DNA of 60,000 bases from Symsagittifera roscoffensis (Eukaryota > Xenacoelomorpha > Acoela > Convolutidae). Location: assembly GCF_963678635.1 (NCBI RefSeq), contig NC_087070.1:38888600-38948599 (forward strand), written 5' to 3'. Positions 42,230 through 52,344 of the stretch are shown here, one piece after another. The position numbers and the translations under genes are program-made. How positions within the stretch are numbered: position 1 is the first letter of the stretch; every line of letters begins with the position of its first letter. A model generated the notes under the pieces. It did not search any database. It was not told where the DNA came from and saw only the letters and a program-made list of their open reading frames with translations.

Positions 42230-42650
42230 AAGACTGACAAATTACACGAACTCGCCCAGAAGAAACCAACATAAACGAATTTACTTCGGGCAGCCCTCTT
42301 AAATCTTTAACCCAATTGGAATATCAGCACTTCTTACTATTCGACTACGAATAATCTAGCAAGCAATTTGGAGAAAAGCAAAGAAGTGGGACAACCAAAT
42401 TACAAGAGACTTGTTACCTGATCTTTTTGAGCTTCTCGACGAGAGACGCGATGTACAGACAGTGGAAATACATCGAAACTACTTTGGATACAGCTACGAC
42501 AACATCAATTTCATGTTTTTTTTCAGATGCCCCCTACAGCGCCCTACGCTTAAGTTGTGTACAGCAACAGTGCCACTGCAAATCAGTTATTTGTGTACAG
42601 CCACGGCAAAATCAACAGAGCATTTGTTCTAGCAAAAACTCGAGTGGTTC
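42230..42650 (+). repeat. Second, partial copy of the BEL/Pao RNase H segment
   Basis: 42230-42650 repeats about 40298-40720 with small differences (for example ccccagaagaaacc/cccagaagaaacc and a nine-base difference near aaaaaaattgaaac). It is cut at its right end by the run of N. It may be a real tandem fragment or an assembly duplication beside the gap. Confidence 0.85.
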
Positions 42651-42850
42651 NNNNNNNNNNNNNNNNNNNNNNNNNNNNNNNNNNNNNNNNNNNNNNNNNN
42701 NNNNNNNNNNNNNNNNNNNNNNNNNNNNNNNNNNNNNNNNNNNNNNNNNNNNNNNNNNNNNNNNNNNNNNNNNNNNNNNNNNNNNNNNNNNNNNNNNNNN
42801 NNNNNNNNNNNNNNNNNNNNNNNNNNNNNNNNNNNNNNNNNNNNNNNNNN
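42651..42850. other. Assembly gap (200 N)
   Basis: Exactly 200 undetermined bases between the BEL/Pao duplicate and the pyrimidine repeat; the round number suggests a placeholder rather than a measured size. Confidence 0.99.
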
Positions 42851-43380
42851 CCTCCTTTTTTCTCTATATCTCTCTCTTCCTCTCTCTCTCTCTCTTTGTC
42901 TTGCTCGTTCTGTCTGGCTTTTGATGTATCTAGGTATCTATCTAATTAGGTAGCTACCTCTGGAGCAATGAAACTTAAATACAGCCAAAAAAAAAAACAT
43001 TTTATGTAAAGACTGAATTTGTTTTCATCTTACACAAAAGAACCATTGGGGTTATTGCCATTGAAAGTTTCAGCTTGGGATCAATTGGTATAAAGTTTCT
43101 CAGTACGATCTTTTTGGGAAGAGAAAAATCACATTGAAATTGTTTAGTACAAAATTTTATTTTGAGATCTCTCTCCCTCTCTCTATCTTCTTCTTTCTCT
43201 CTCCGTCTCTCTCTCTCTCTCTCTCTCTCTCCATCTATCTCTCTATCTTCTTCTTTCTCTCTCCGTCTCTCTCTCTCTCTCTCCATCTCCTTCTCTTTTC
43301 TTCTCTTTCCATCTGTCTATCTATCTCTCTCTTTCCCTCTCCGTCTCTCTCTCTCTCTATCTATCTATCTGTCTGTCACT

Positions 43381-43422
<42 letters not shown>

Positions 43423-43446
43423 TTCTATCTATCTATCACTTCTCTA

Positions 43447-43493
<47 letters not shown>

Positions 43494-43510
43494 TCTCTCT
43501 CCCTTCTCTG

Positions 43511-43542
<32 letters not shown>

Positions 43543-43599
43543 CCTATCTATATACCTAGCTATCTCTCTCTTTCTCTTTCTTCAATCTTTCTCTCTCCG

Positions 43600-43638
<39 letters not shown>

Positions 43639-43704
43639 CTCTCTTTCCTCCTTCTCCTTTTTTCGCTTTCCATCTGTCTATCTATCTCTCTCTTTCCCTC
43701 TCCG

Positions 43705-43745
<41 letters not shown>

Positions 43746-43792
43746 CTCTCTATCTATCTATATATCTATCTATCTATATATCTATCTATTTA

Positions 43793-43823
<31 letters not shown>

Positions 43824-43925
43824 CTATCACTTCTCTCTCTCTCTCTCTCTCTCATCTCTTTCTCTATCTCTTCTCTCTCCCTTCTCTGTCTATCCATCTA
43901 TCTATCCATCTATCTATCTATCTAA

Positions 43926-43997
<72 letters not shown>

Positions 43998-44155
43998 GTA
44001 CCTATCTATATATCTAGCTATCTCTCCTCTCTCTCTCTCTCTTTCTTGCTTTCTCCCTCTCTTTTTTCTCTTTCTCTCTTCTTTCTTTCTCTCTCCGTCT
44101 CTCTCTCCCCTCTCTCTCTCTATCTACACTGTTTCTATCCCTTATCTAATTCTCT
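42851..44155. repeat. Long pyrimidine microsatellite, (CT)n and (CTAT)n
   Basis: After a short CT-rich stretch beside the gap (42851-42900) and non-repetitive DNA (42901-43160), about 1 kb of interspersed (CT)n and (CTAT)n/(TATC)n follows, the purest part at about 43900-44010. Open frames here encode only Ser/Leu/Ile repeats and are artefacts. Both strands are compatible with unusual structures (H-DNA, slipped hairpins). Confidence 0.97.
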
Positions 44156-44164
44156 CTCCTTTTA

Positions 44165-44525
44165 ACATGGGATCAAATGACACTTAGGGAGGATCAATTT
44201 GTATATTTTTGGATCATAAGTTATACTTAGGGATTAGTGGTTAAATAAATGAGCAATTTTTTACGCATAGGGACCATTAGATACACCAAATGGTCATAAA
44301 TTTCGACTAGGGATCTTTAGATGTACCTAGGGATCATTGGTTAAACATAGAGATCATTGGTTATACGTGATATGAAAATATTTGGTTAAGCTATGAAAAT
44401 TAAACATAGGGTAAATGATTATAAATATTTTACATAGGAACCATTAGGTATAAACATTTACATAGGGATCATAAGGTATAAATATTTACATAGGGATCAT
44501 TAGATATAATCTATACCCAATGATC
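44165..44525. repeat. Degenerate tandem repeat, agggatcattRgRtata units
   Basis: Variants of acatagggatcattaggtataaatattt recur about ten times with irregular spacing of roughly 28-40 bp. Confidence 0.75.
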
Positions 44526-46170
44526 CCAGTGTCGTATATCTACACTTCTTAAGTTTTCACGAAAAGGCTTTATTTGTTTTTTGCAGGTATATTTTGTCAA
44601 CCATTTGAACTGTCTGAGTAGTTTTAGAACACATTACCGTCAAAAACGCGAAAAAATTTTTGGACATTTTAAATAGATTATAATCACTCACTTGCATGCT
44701 CATAATAAAATGTTTTAAAGTAAAGATTAAAAAACAAGTTGAATGAAGCGCTCAAGCTTTGAAATAATTTACATCCGATTCAAAACCAAGAATTACCGAA
44801 TCAATAACTGTTTGAAAGAAGTTATCCACTGGAACCAAAAAAAAATCCATTTTTTTGTATCCAGGACAACGTTATGCAGACCAAAAACTAAAAATTGCAT
44901 GCAATTTTTTTAAAAAAATATTTGTTTGAATAAAAATTTCAATTTGCGGTCAAAACAAAAAAAAATTGGGCGATTTGAATTTTAATCAAAAAAATGCTAG
45001 TCGTAAAATTTTCATTTATGGAAATTGTATGATAACCATTTTTTCCAAAAAAAAAACAGTTTTGTTTTTCAAAATCGGACTGTCTTATTTGAATCAAATA
45101 GCCGCAGAAAATAGTTCGAAAAATGCTATGAGGGTTAGTTGTGTGTTGAAAAATTGAGACTTATTCTGGAGTAGGTCTGCGGAAAAAAATATATAACTCG
45201 CGTCGGTCTTCAAAAGGGTGTTTTGATAAAAAATTAATTTGATTTTTTATCAAAGTTAGTAATGTACCAAATAATGTAAGGGACTTTACTTCCTATTTTG
45301 AGGTAATTTCAAGATGAAACTATCAGTTTTATAATGTGGTAACATTGTTTTTTTTTCAAAGTTAAAATACTTCCGGTTTATATGAATTTTTCTTAGTTAA
45401 TTGTTTTGAAATTGTTTAATATTAGCTTAGCTTATTTTTAATGAAAACAATTGTAGTTAAATGGACAAAATTTGGAATAATTGTAGCTAAAGTCTGCTTT
45501 TTTATACTTAATTGTTATTTTTTCAAGGAAACTTAGAAAAGTTTTAGGTTGAATTAGTTTTTATTTAGTGTAAGAGAGGCTATTTTGACAAACTTGGATA
45601 AAATTTTAACTTAGATAAGCTTTTAATAACTTTAAGTAAGGCTCATCTGACAAAAGTTGTTTTCTTTTCTAGTTTTTTATAAGCGTTGTGTCACCTTATT
45701 TTGGCAGCAATTTGGAACATATCTTTCGCAATAATCAGTTTTTGTTTGCCTTAATCGAGCTTAATACGACAAAAAGAGCCTAATACGACAAAATTGGATT
45801 AAGAAATACTACATTAAGCAACTATACATCAACACTACATAGGCAAAACTACATTTGCTCAAAAGATGAATTTGCAATGTCAAGGAATTGTGCTGGTGAA
45901 AAAGATTTTGTTTTGGTCCATTATCGCCTGATTAAGAGCGCCTAAAGATTGTGCTAGCGTTTTGGAGAAACATTTTTTCTAGTGTTTTGCAATTGCTCAT
46001 GTTAACACACTACATTACATTTCCATACCTGCTAATCGATTTCTGCGAGGCCAAAAGTTCCTACTAAGTCTGTGAGTTTGCCTCAAAAAAGCTCGAAAAC
46101 TAATCCAAAATTTTCGAAAATAATCCCGAGAATTTGTATGCTACAGTTTCTAGAAAGAGAACTCTTCTAC
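44526..46170. other. Gene-free stretch left of the second Ty3 element
   Basis: AT-rich with short frames only. At about 44985-45040 a fragment (aaaaatgctagtcgtaaaattttcatttatgg, then tgtatgataacc) is related to the subterminal repeats of the CCCGGGTTGAC element family. CTAC at 46167-46170 is the left target duplication of the next element. Confidence 0.5.
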
Positions 46171-46400
46171 TGTCAGGGGCTACAATATGTTCAGTTGTCA
46201 ATCATCCTAGTTGTCAATCATCCTAGTTGCTATTCTTTATTTCTCATACTTTAATTAAGTGTGAGTTTGGTACCTGCCTGTCAATCAACTAAAAGCTGTC
46301 TAGCTGTTATGTGTTGACCTCTAGTTCACTCTCTTATTTATGCGAACTAGAATACAGTCAATTGAGTATTTAACAGCCATCTTTTTACAATCCCTTGTTA
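46171..46400 (+). repeat. 5' LTR of the second Ty3 element (230 bp)
   Basis: Begins TGTCAGGGGC and ends CTTGTTA (an atypical TA end). It contains a direct repeat of ttgtcaatcatcctag at about 46194-46225 and an in-frame ATG at 46340 that continues into gag. Confidence 0.95.
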
Positions 46401-47344
46401 TGGCACAGCCAGTGGATGGTGGGGGGAAAAACCCCCTCGGAATTGTGGCCTTCTGGCCTCCAACTCAGGCGGAACCGCAACTTTTATGGGAACACTGGAA
46501 ACAACTATTTCATTGGGCGATGGTGGCGAAACATGGACTAGTCTCGTCAGACTACTACTTTGCATCGACATTAACTGAAGCACAGATCACAGACCTGGGT
46601 GACATTGGTGGAAAACCACGGGCAGAAGGTGAACGTACACTGATATCGAACCTGTATTTATGCCTGGGACATGAGGGACAGAGAGCCTTGCATAACCAGC
46701 ATCCACATTTAGATATGGAAACAATAGGATACCCACGTTTTTTGGATACCTGTGTAGCTCTTTTTCAGAAAGAGCGGAACGAAACGTACGAGATGTACCA
46801 AATGTTGTCGAGGAAACAAAAGGAGGGTGAGAGTCTAGAATCGTTCTATGCAGAACTTAGCGGAATGGCGGCAAGATGCAATTTGGGCACCCAGGAGCGG
46901 AAAATGGTGAGAGACATATTTATTTTCAACATGAGGAACAGGGACGCACAGAACGAGCTGTGTCGGGAAACTAAAACCCCGGAAGAAGCATTGCGAATCG
47001 CAATGTCATATGAAAGAGGAGACAAGTACGCAAGGAGCTACAAGGGCGCCGTATCCGGTTCCACGGGAATGGCGCATCCATCGCCAGGGGGTTCCCTACA
47101 GATCAAAACGGAACCAGTCAGCAATATTCGCGGATCCAGGGGACGAGGAATGCCAAGGGGAAGGGGTCAATATCCAAATCGTGGAGGAGGTCGAACACAC
47201 GATCGAATGCAAGAGCGCAGATGTTACAACTGCGATCAACCGAACTTCACCCCAGAACACCGACAACCATGCCCAGCAAGAGCCGTCACATGCAATTTCT
47301 GCAAAAAGATTGGGCACTTTGAGAGGACTTGCCGGGGAAAATGA
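46340..47344 (+). CDS. gag: Gag of the second Ty3 element
   Basis: The frame opens at ATG 46340 inside the LTR; the next in-frame ATG is 46400, exactly at the LTR/primer-site border, and is the more likely start (MAQPVDGG), giving about 314 residues. A helical capsid region follows (LLWEHWKQLFHWAMVA and later FYAELSGMAARCNLG), then a basic Gly/Arg-rich stretch (GSRGRGMPRGRGQYPNRGGG) and two zinc knuckles: an atypical one, C-Y-N-C with a longer loop to H, and a standard CNFCKKIGHFERTC near the C terminus. It packages the element RNA in virus-like particles. It ends at TGA 47342-47344. Confidence 0.92.
   Translation: MRTRIQSIEYLTAIFLQSLVMAQPVDGGGKNPLGIVAFWPPTQAEPQLLWEHWKQLFHWAMVAKHGLVSSDYYFASTLTEAQITDLGDIGGKPRAEGERTLISNLYLCLGHEGQRALHNQHPHLDMETIGYPRFLDTCVALFQKERNETYEMYQMLSRKQKEGESLESFYAELSGMAARCNLGTQERKMVRDIFIFNMRNRDAQNELCRETKTPEEALRIAMSYERGDKYARSYKGAVSGSTGMAHPSPGGSLQIKTEPVSNIRGSRGRGMPRGRGQYPNRGGGRTHDRMQERRCYNCDQPNFTPEHRQPCPARAVTCNFCKKIGHFERTCRGK
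46401..46418 (+). promoter_or_regulatory. Probable primer-binding site
   Basis: TGGCACAGCCAGTGG follows the 5' LTR with no spacer and starts with the expected TGG. The last LTR base plus the first two of this site form the ATG at 46400-46402, an in-frame gag start. The primer tRNA was not identified. Confidence 0.5.
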
Positions 47345-47350
47345 CAATCC
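47342..47350 (+). promoter_or_regulatory. Candidate stop-codon readthrough site TGA CAATCC
   Basis: The gag stop is followed by CAATCC, which fits the leaky context CARYYA at five of six positions. Gag and pol are in the same frame and open on either side, so readthrough of this single codon would yield Gag-Pol. Confidence 0.55.
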
Positions 47351-49399
47351 AGGGGGGGACAACCGGTTAGATTGATCCAAGGGGATGAGCTCTTCGACGA
47401 AGAAGATACTCCCTCGGATGACGTGGAGCCCCAAGCTGCGGCAAATTCAGTAGGTTTCGTTAAACGAAAACACCACAGCTGGTCATCAAAAAGTTCTGAC
47501 GATTACATGGTTATGGCAATTCGACGGAAGAAGGAAACGGTGTTGAAAGTTGCTGGGCTTGAACTCAAAATATTCATTAATGGGCACCCGATGAACATTT
47601 GGATCGACAGTGGATCGCCGATATCCATTCTAACACTAGAAGATTTGAGAAGAACAGTGGGAAGAGCGGGAATAAACTTGAAGCAGGATAACACTGACAA
47701 TGGCGAATTTCGAGACTACAGTAACAATCGGATCAAGATGTTGGGCAGAATGGAACTCGAGTTAGCATCAAACGGCTGGAAGACGACAGCAGAAGTCCGA
47801 GTCATTGGGGGGACCAGACCATCCATCGTGGGACGTGATTTGATGGGTAAACTTGGACTCCAGTTGATGCAAGCAGATCCAAGGGGGAAAGTCATGAACA
47901 TCCAGGGGGCGGAGGACAATTCATGCAAGGAGGGGCACGATGAACCGGAGGATGAGCAGATGGATCAATGGCAATCATACTTCAGTAAGCTATTCCCAAA
48001 ACTTTTTACTAGACTTGGAAAAATTAGGAACTACAAAGTTCAAGCAGAATTTTTCAAAAATCTTGTACCAGTGCAGCAGAAGGGACGGAGAGTGCCGGTA
48101 ACGCTACAAGAAAAAGTGGACAAAGAAATTGATAAGCTATTAACCCAGGGACATATAGAAAAATTGAAAGAGTGTTCGGATCGACATTTTGTTTCTCCGA
48201 TCGTCATCACCGTGAAAAAAGACGGGTCCGTAAAATTAGCATTGGAATCACAAGAGCTTAATAAACAAGTGCATAAAAACAAATACCAGATGCCAAATAT
48301 AGAAAAACTTGTAGATACAATAGGACAACTCATATCCGAGAAAAAACAAGGGGAGGTGTACTTTACTACGATGGACCTCACGTACGCGTATGGGCAACTA
48401 CCGCTTAGTGAAGAAACAAGCGTGCACTGTAATTTTTCTTTGGTGGGCGGACGGTCGACAGGAACTTACCGTTTCCGAACAGGGTTTTACGGGTTAACGT
48501 CAATGCCGGCAGAGTTCCAGCGAGTAATGGACTCAATTTTAAACGAATTTCCACAAGCGAACGCGTTTATTGATGATATTTTGGTTACAACCAAGGGAAC
48601 GGAAGTAGAGCATATCTCCTTGGTTGAAAAGATCCTCCGGAAACTAAACCACGAAAACATATCCTTGAAGTTACCAAAATGCGAGTTTGCGAAACGCGAA
48701 TGCGAGTGGCTTGGCCATCGTATAACCGACACGGGGGTTACGCCTCTTAAACGAAAAACATCGCCGATAGACGCACTAAAAGCTCCTAAGACAGTCACGC
48801 AATTAAAGTCATTTATGGGCTCAATCCACAGCTTACATAAATATTTACCGGCGATAGCGGAGATGTCAGCTCCATTAAGGCCACTCCTCAGCAAGAAAAA
48901 CGAATATAATTGGACCGCGGAATGTGAAAATGCTTTCCAAAACATTAAAATGGGGGTAGCGAACATAGTCGAATTAAAACACTTTGATATTCATAAAGAC
49001 ATTAGAGTTGTTTGCGATGCAAGTCACAATGGCCTTGGAGCGGTTTTAGAGCAATTGGGTACAGAAGGGTGGCGCCCTATATCTTTTGCATCACGATTCT
49101 TAAACGCAGCCGAGAAAAAATATTCCACTAACGAGCTTGAAATGCTGGCGGTGGTATGGGGGGCCGAGTATTTCAGAAATTACATCCTAGGAAGATCATT
49201 TACAGTCATTACCGATCATAAGGCTTTAATTTCATTACTTAACAGGAATAACAAGAAAAACAAAACACTTTTTTCAAGACTGACACGTTGGCTGGACAGA
49301 CTGATTCCTTTTGACTTTGTAAAAGAACACAAACCGGGCGCCAAGATTGGATTGGCAGATTATTTGTCAAGGCATCCTAGCGAATCCCTAAACCGATAA
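47345..49399 (+). CDS. pol: Protease-RT-RNase H of the second Ty3 element
   Basis: The frame continues directly from gag after one TGA; it has no ATG near its beginning, so it is expected as a Gag fusion. Counting from 47372: aspartic protease WIDSGSPISIL (D79), reverse transcriptase with FTTMDLTYAY (D335) and FIDD (399-402), connection, and RNase H with CDASHNG (D549), NELEMLAVVW (E588), TDHKA (D615) and LADYLSRHP (D663). In the RT the usual LDARELN box is read LESQELN, a change that may weaken activity. The frame ends at TAA 49397-49399 just after the RNase H; the expected continuation (family-like PINQYDNLF) lies in the -1 frame. Confidence 0.93.
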   Translation, partial: QSRGGQPVRLIQGDELFDEEDTPSDDVEPQAAANSVGFVKRKHHSWSSKSSDDYMVMAIRRKKETVLKVAGLELKIFINGHPMNIWIDSGSPISILTLEDLRRTVGRAGINLKQDNTDNGEFRDYSNNRIKMLGRMELELASNGWKTTAEVRVIGGTRPSIVGRDLMGKLGLQLMQADPRGKVMNIQGAEDNSCKEGHDEPEDEQMDQWQSYFSKLFPKLFTRLGKIRNYKVQAEFFKNLVPVQQKGRRVPVTLQEKVDKEIDKLLTQGHIEKLKECSDRHFVSPIVITVKKDGSVKLALESQELNKQVHKNKYQMPNIEKLVDTIGQLISEKKQGEVYFTTMDLTYAYGQLPLSEETSVHCNFSLVGGRSTGTYRFRTGFYGLTSMPAEFQRVMDSILNEFPQANAFIDDILVTTKGTEVEHISLVEKILRKLNHENISLKLPKCEFAKRECEWLGHRITDTGVTPLKRKTSPIDALKAPKTVTQLKSFMGSIHSLHKYLPAIAEMSAPLRPLLSKKNEYNWTAECENAFQNIKMGVANIVELKHFDIHKDIRVVCDASHNGLGAVLEQLGTEGWRPISFASRFLNAAEKKYSTNELEMLAVVWGAEYFRNYILGRSFTVITDHKALISLLNRNNKKNKTLFSRLTRWLDRLIPFDFVKEHKPGAKIGLADYLSRHPSESLNR

Positions 49400-50100
49400 A
49401 TCAATATGATAATTTGTTCATCGTGGCAAAAATCGCTTCGATTAGAAAATCCCTTGGTTTTACAAATGAATTAAAACCCCTTGGTAAACGAAACTATCAG
49501 AATATTGGAAAAACTGGTTCTAAACAGTCTAGACGGTGTTCATCCAATCACAAGCGAGAACGAGTAACATGCATACAACCAGCGACGGTTGAGGGCGGAA
49601 AGTCATGCGTGAAGAAAACGACCAATAGGAAACGATCAATTTGCATAACGCGTAAATCAAAGAAATCCAAGGGACATTCAGTGTGCTCTATATATTGTTC
49701 CCTTGGAAGACGGTTGAATTTGCCTACATCAAAACACTCAAACAAAATGGATAGCGACTCTAATTGTTCTTTCCCAGTATTTGAAATTGAAAATGTTGAA
49801 AATGTTACAACTGATTCCCAAACTAACAATCCGAATATACTACAACCTCAGATCAACTCTCCGCTTAGATTAGATGAAAATTTATTGAGTAGCAATGAAA
49901 TAACTGTCATTAACCCTGAAATTGTTGCAATTACTAAAAACACACGGGAATCAAAAATTAATACAGTACTTTCCATACCTTCGAAATTTCAGGCGAGCTT
50001 TTTCCTACTGTTAATCCGAATCAGCAAATTATGTCCATCATTCCCCGTGATTGCAAGGTTGTCAAGAAGTCCCAATCGTTACCAGAACTTTTTAATTTAG
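49400..50100 (+). pseudogene. Pol linker between RNase H and integrase, -1 frame
   Basis: About 230 codons open in the -1 frame relative to RT. It begins with a family-like segment (QYDNLFIVAKIASIRKSLG), is then Lys/Arg-rich, then acidic (FPVFEIENVENVTTDSQ). It overlaps the integrase frame at 50031-50100 in yet another phase. No canonical slippery heptamer was found at 49390-49400, so at least one indel has probably occurred. Confidence 0.6.
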
Positions 50101-51434
50101 AATTTGTTGCCTCGAACATACCAGCGGATGTGAACTTAGTACGAGTAAAAGAAGCATTGGAGAAGAAGACTAACTTGAAAGAAGAACTCCTGAAGATTGG
50201 GAAGTACTGGGCTCAATACGCTAACGATCTGTCGTTACGGGACGATTGTGTGTGGTTGGATGGACGGTTGGTCATCCCTTTACCTTTACAAATCCCAGTT
50301 GAACCGCGGATACACTATTACCATCACGGTAAAAGAAATATGTTCGAAGCAGCGCGTGACGTCTGGTATCCTTACATGTACCGCAGTTTGGCAGCAAAGG
50401 CCACGTACTGTCAGCAATGCACGGAAGCGGGTAAGAATCTACAATCGTTATTACCCAAGGGAGACATGGGTAAGGTCCCAGAACCAAGGGAACCCAATGA
50501 ATGTTTACAGTTGGATTTCTGGGGGCCGATAAATTACTTGAATGAAAGTAAGAAATATGTTTTGGTTGCTACGGACCGATTCTCAAGGTGGCCGTCAGCA
50601 ATGGTTACTACCACTAATACGTCTGATAAGGTCTTAAAATTCCTTGAAAAGTACATATCGCATCATGGAGTACCTCGGAAGATCCACGTTGATCAGGGAT
50701 CATGTTTTACATCTAATAAAATTAAAAGCTTCTGTAACGAAGAAGGCATCGAGCTAATGTACTCCCCAGTGAATGATCATCGAGGCACGGGGTCCGTTGA
50801 ACGGACAATAGGAAGTTTGAAGAATTTTGTCCTAACATATGCGACGGAAAAAGAACATAAGTCTCTAGAATCTATGGTCGATAAAGCGCTAGGCGCCCTA
50901 CGATTCTCCAAAAATGCAACTACTAAATTAACACCTTTCGAAGCTCACCACGGCAGGAAGGCCAATACCGTTTTACGAAACCTTACGAAAAAACCAAGTT
51001 TGAAAAATTTGAATTGGAAGAACGTCTTAAAACAAAAATGTTTGTGTTTAGACGAAACTGATCCTGAGATGAGTACAGTTGCATTCCCCCAGCATTCGAA
51101 TTGGGAGGAGAGGTCTGATCTTACATACGCTCCAGCTTTGCGAAGGGCCCCTATCACGCTGGATAGTGACCAACAAATGGACGCATGTCCAAGGGAGGTA
51201 TCGGAAGTTGCCCCACAAATCCAAGGGAGTGGAGACACTGGCCCTAACATCCAGGGGAGTGGAGGAGGACGCAACCTATACCAGCGTACTACCAGCAAGA
51301 CCCTAAATCGGTATAAATTACTAAAATCCAATGTAATCTCTGAATCCGAACATACTTCAAAACTTAAAAACGGATCCGTTCTTAGGAAAAGTGCAGTGGC
51401 ATCAAAACCGATGCTACGCTCAAGGATATGCTAG
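50031..51434 (+). CDS. Integrase of the second Ty3 element
   Basis: A 467-aa frame; its exact N terminus is uncertain because the upstream frames shift. Zinc-binding module H95, H99, C127, C130; catalytic D162 (LQLDFWGP), D221 (HVDQGSCF) and E257 (GSVERTIG) with the canonical 35-residue spacing. The C-terminal part holds Gly-rich repeats (IQGSGDTGPNIQGSGGGRN). It ends at TAG 51432-51434. Catalytic residues are intact, but expression from the element would need two frame changes. Confidence 0.88.
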   Translation: MSIIPRDCKVVKKSQSLPELFNLEFVASNIPADVNLVRVKEALEKKTNLKEELLKIGKYWAQYANDLSLRDDCVWLDGRLVIPLPLQIPVEPRIHYYHHGKRNMFEAARDVWYPYMYRSLAAKATYCQQCTEAGKNLQSLLPKGDMGKVPEPREPNECLQLDFWGPINYLNESKKYVLVATDRFSRWPSAMVTTTNTSDKVLKFLEKYISHHGVPRKIHVDQGSCFTSNKIKSFCNEEGIELMYSPVNDHRGTGSVERTIGSLKNFVLTYATEKEHKSLESMVDKALGALRFSKNATTKLTPFEAHHGRKANTVLRNLTKKPSLKNLNWKNVLKQKCLCLDETDPEMSTVAFPQHSNWEERSDLTYAPALRRAPITLDSDQQMDACPREVSEVAPQIQGSGDTGPNIQGSGGGRNLYQRTTSKTLNRYKLLKSNVISESEHTSKLKNGSVLRKSAVASKPMLRSRIC

Positions 51435-52034
51435 CGAGCGCAAAGAAAGGGGCAGTCGTGAGCCCGAAATCAAAAAGAGACCACGCAGACGGTTCCAGTA
51501 GCCACCTTCGAGTCCGACAGTTCGGATACTGAAGACTATCAGCCATTGAACATTCCGGTAAGACTACCGGTAGAAATGCTAGCGAGACGCGAAGCAATTG
51601 CGGCGGGACAAGGCGCAAGCGGCAGTACGACAATAGTGGAAGGAGGAACGGGAGCTAAAGCCAAATCCAGAGTGACAAGAGCTATGCGAGGAAAAGGGGG
51701 CCAAAGAAAACAAGTGAAGGAAAGCCAGGAACGTCCAGCGCTGGTGGCGCGAGAGTGCCTTGTAAATAGCAGTCAAGAAGAAGACGTTGAATCAGGCAGT
51801 CAAAGTGAAAGCTCGGGAACCAGAAGGAGTACTAGAAGGAGAAAGCCAGTAGACAAAATGGGAGGATTTATGATCGAAACTATCCAGGGGGCGGAACAAA
51901 CAGGAAAACATCCAGGGGAGAAGGAAAATGAATCTTATTCTACATTTATTCAAAAACTCGTTAACTCAGGGAGAGGGATGGCCATAAGCCTAAAACTCAA
52001 GTTTGTTAAAACTCAAGTGTTTGTTGTATTATAG
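51435..52034 (+). pseudogene. Basic C-terminal tail of pol, same frame as integrase
   Basis: After the TAG the same frame runs on, broken once more by TGA at about 51459, then open to 52034. It contains ESSGTRRSTRRRKPVDKMGG, a tail typical of Ty3/gypsy integrases (basic RRS/RKP motif), so the two stops probably truncate a once longer protein or are read through. Confidence 0.6.
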
Positions 52035-52114
52035 TTGAGGCGGCAAGTTGAAGGTGTAGTTATTATATTTAAATTTAAATTACTATGTATTTAAATTTTA
52101 CATCCATACGGAAA

Positions 52115-52344
52115 TGTCAGGGGCTACAATATGTTCAGTTGTCAATCATCCTAGTTGTCAATCATCCTAGTTGCTATTCTTTATTTCTCATACTTTAATT
52201 AAGTATGAGTTTGGTACCTGCCTGTCAATCAACTAAAAGCTGTCTAGCTGTTATGTGTTGACCTCTAGTTCACTCTCTTATTTATGCGAACTAGAATACA
52301 GTCAATTGAGTATTTAACAGCCATCTTTTTACAATCCCTTGTTA
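52115..52344 (+). repeat. 3' LTR of the second Ty3 element (230 bp)
   Basis: Same as 46171-46400 except one base (a for g in aagtatgag at 52203). Followed directly by the right target duplication CTAC. Confidence 0.95.

Larger units (their letters stand above)
46171..52344 (+). mobile_element. Second Ty3/gypsy retrotransposon (6.17 kb)
   Basis: LTRs at 46171-46400 and 52115-52344 differ at one visible site (46259 g / 52203 a). CTAC (46167-46170 and 52345-52348) is a perfect 4-bp target duplication. Gene order is gag, protease-RT-RNase H, linker, integrase, basic tail, as in Ty3/gypsy. gag and pol share one frame separated by a single TGA; after RNase H the frame changes twice before integrase. 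It is unrelated at sequence level to the 18.87 kb element and much shorter, without an envelope. Confidence 0.95.

Noticed and set aside
43162-44187. 341-codon Ser/Leu-rich frame
   Set aside because: Pure translation of the CT/CTAT microsatellite.
49390-49400. Programmed -1 frameshift after RNase H in the second Ty3 element
   Set aside because: No XXXYYYZ heptamer in the right phase; with further stops downstream, indel decay is the simpler explanation.
16124-52034. Altered nuclear genetic code (in-frame TAA/TGA/TAG in several element genes)
   Set aside because: Most frames end normally at TAA or TGA, the interruptions are single and isolated, and an animal host with GT-AG-like exon borders makes code reassignment very unlikely.
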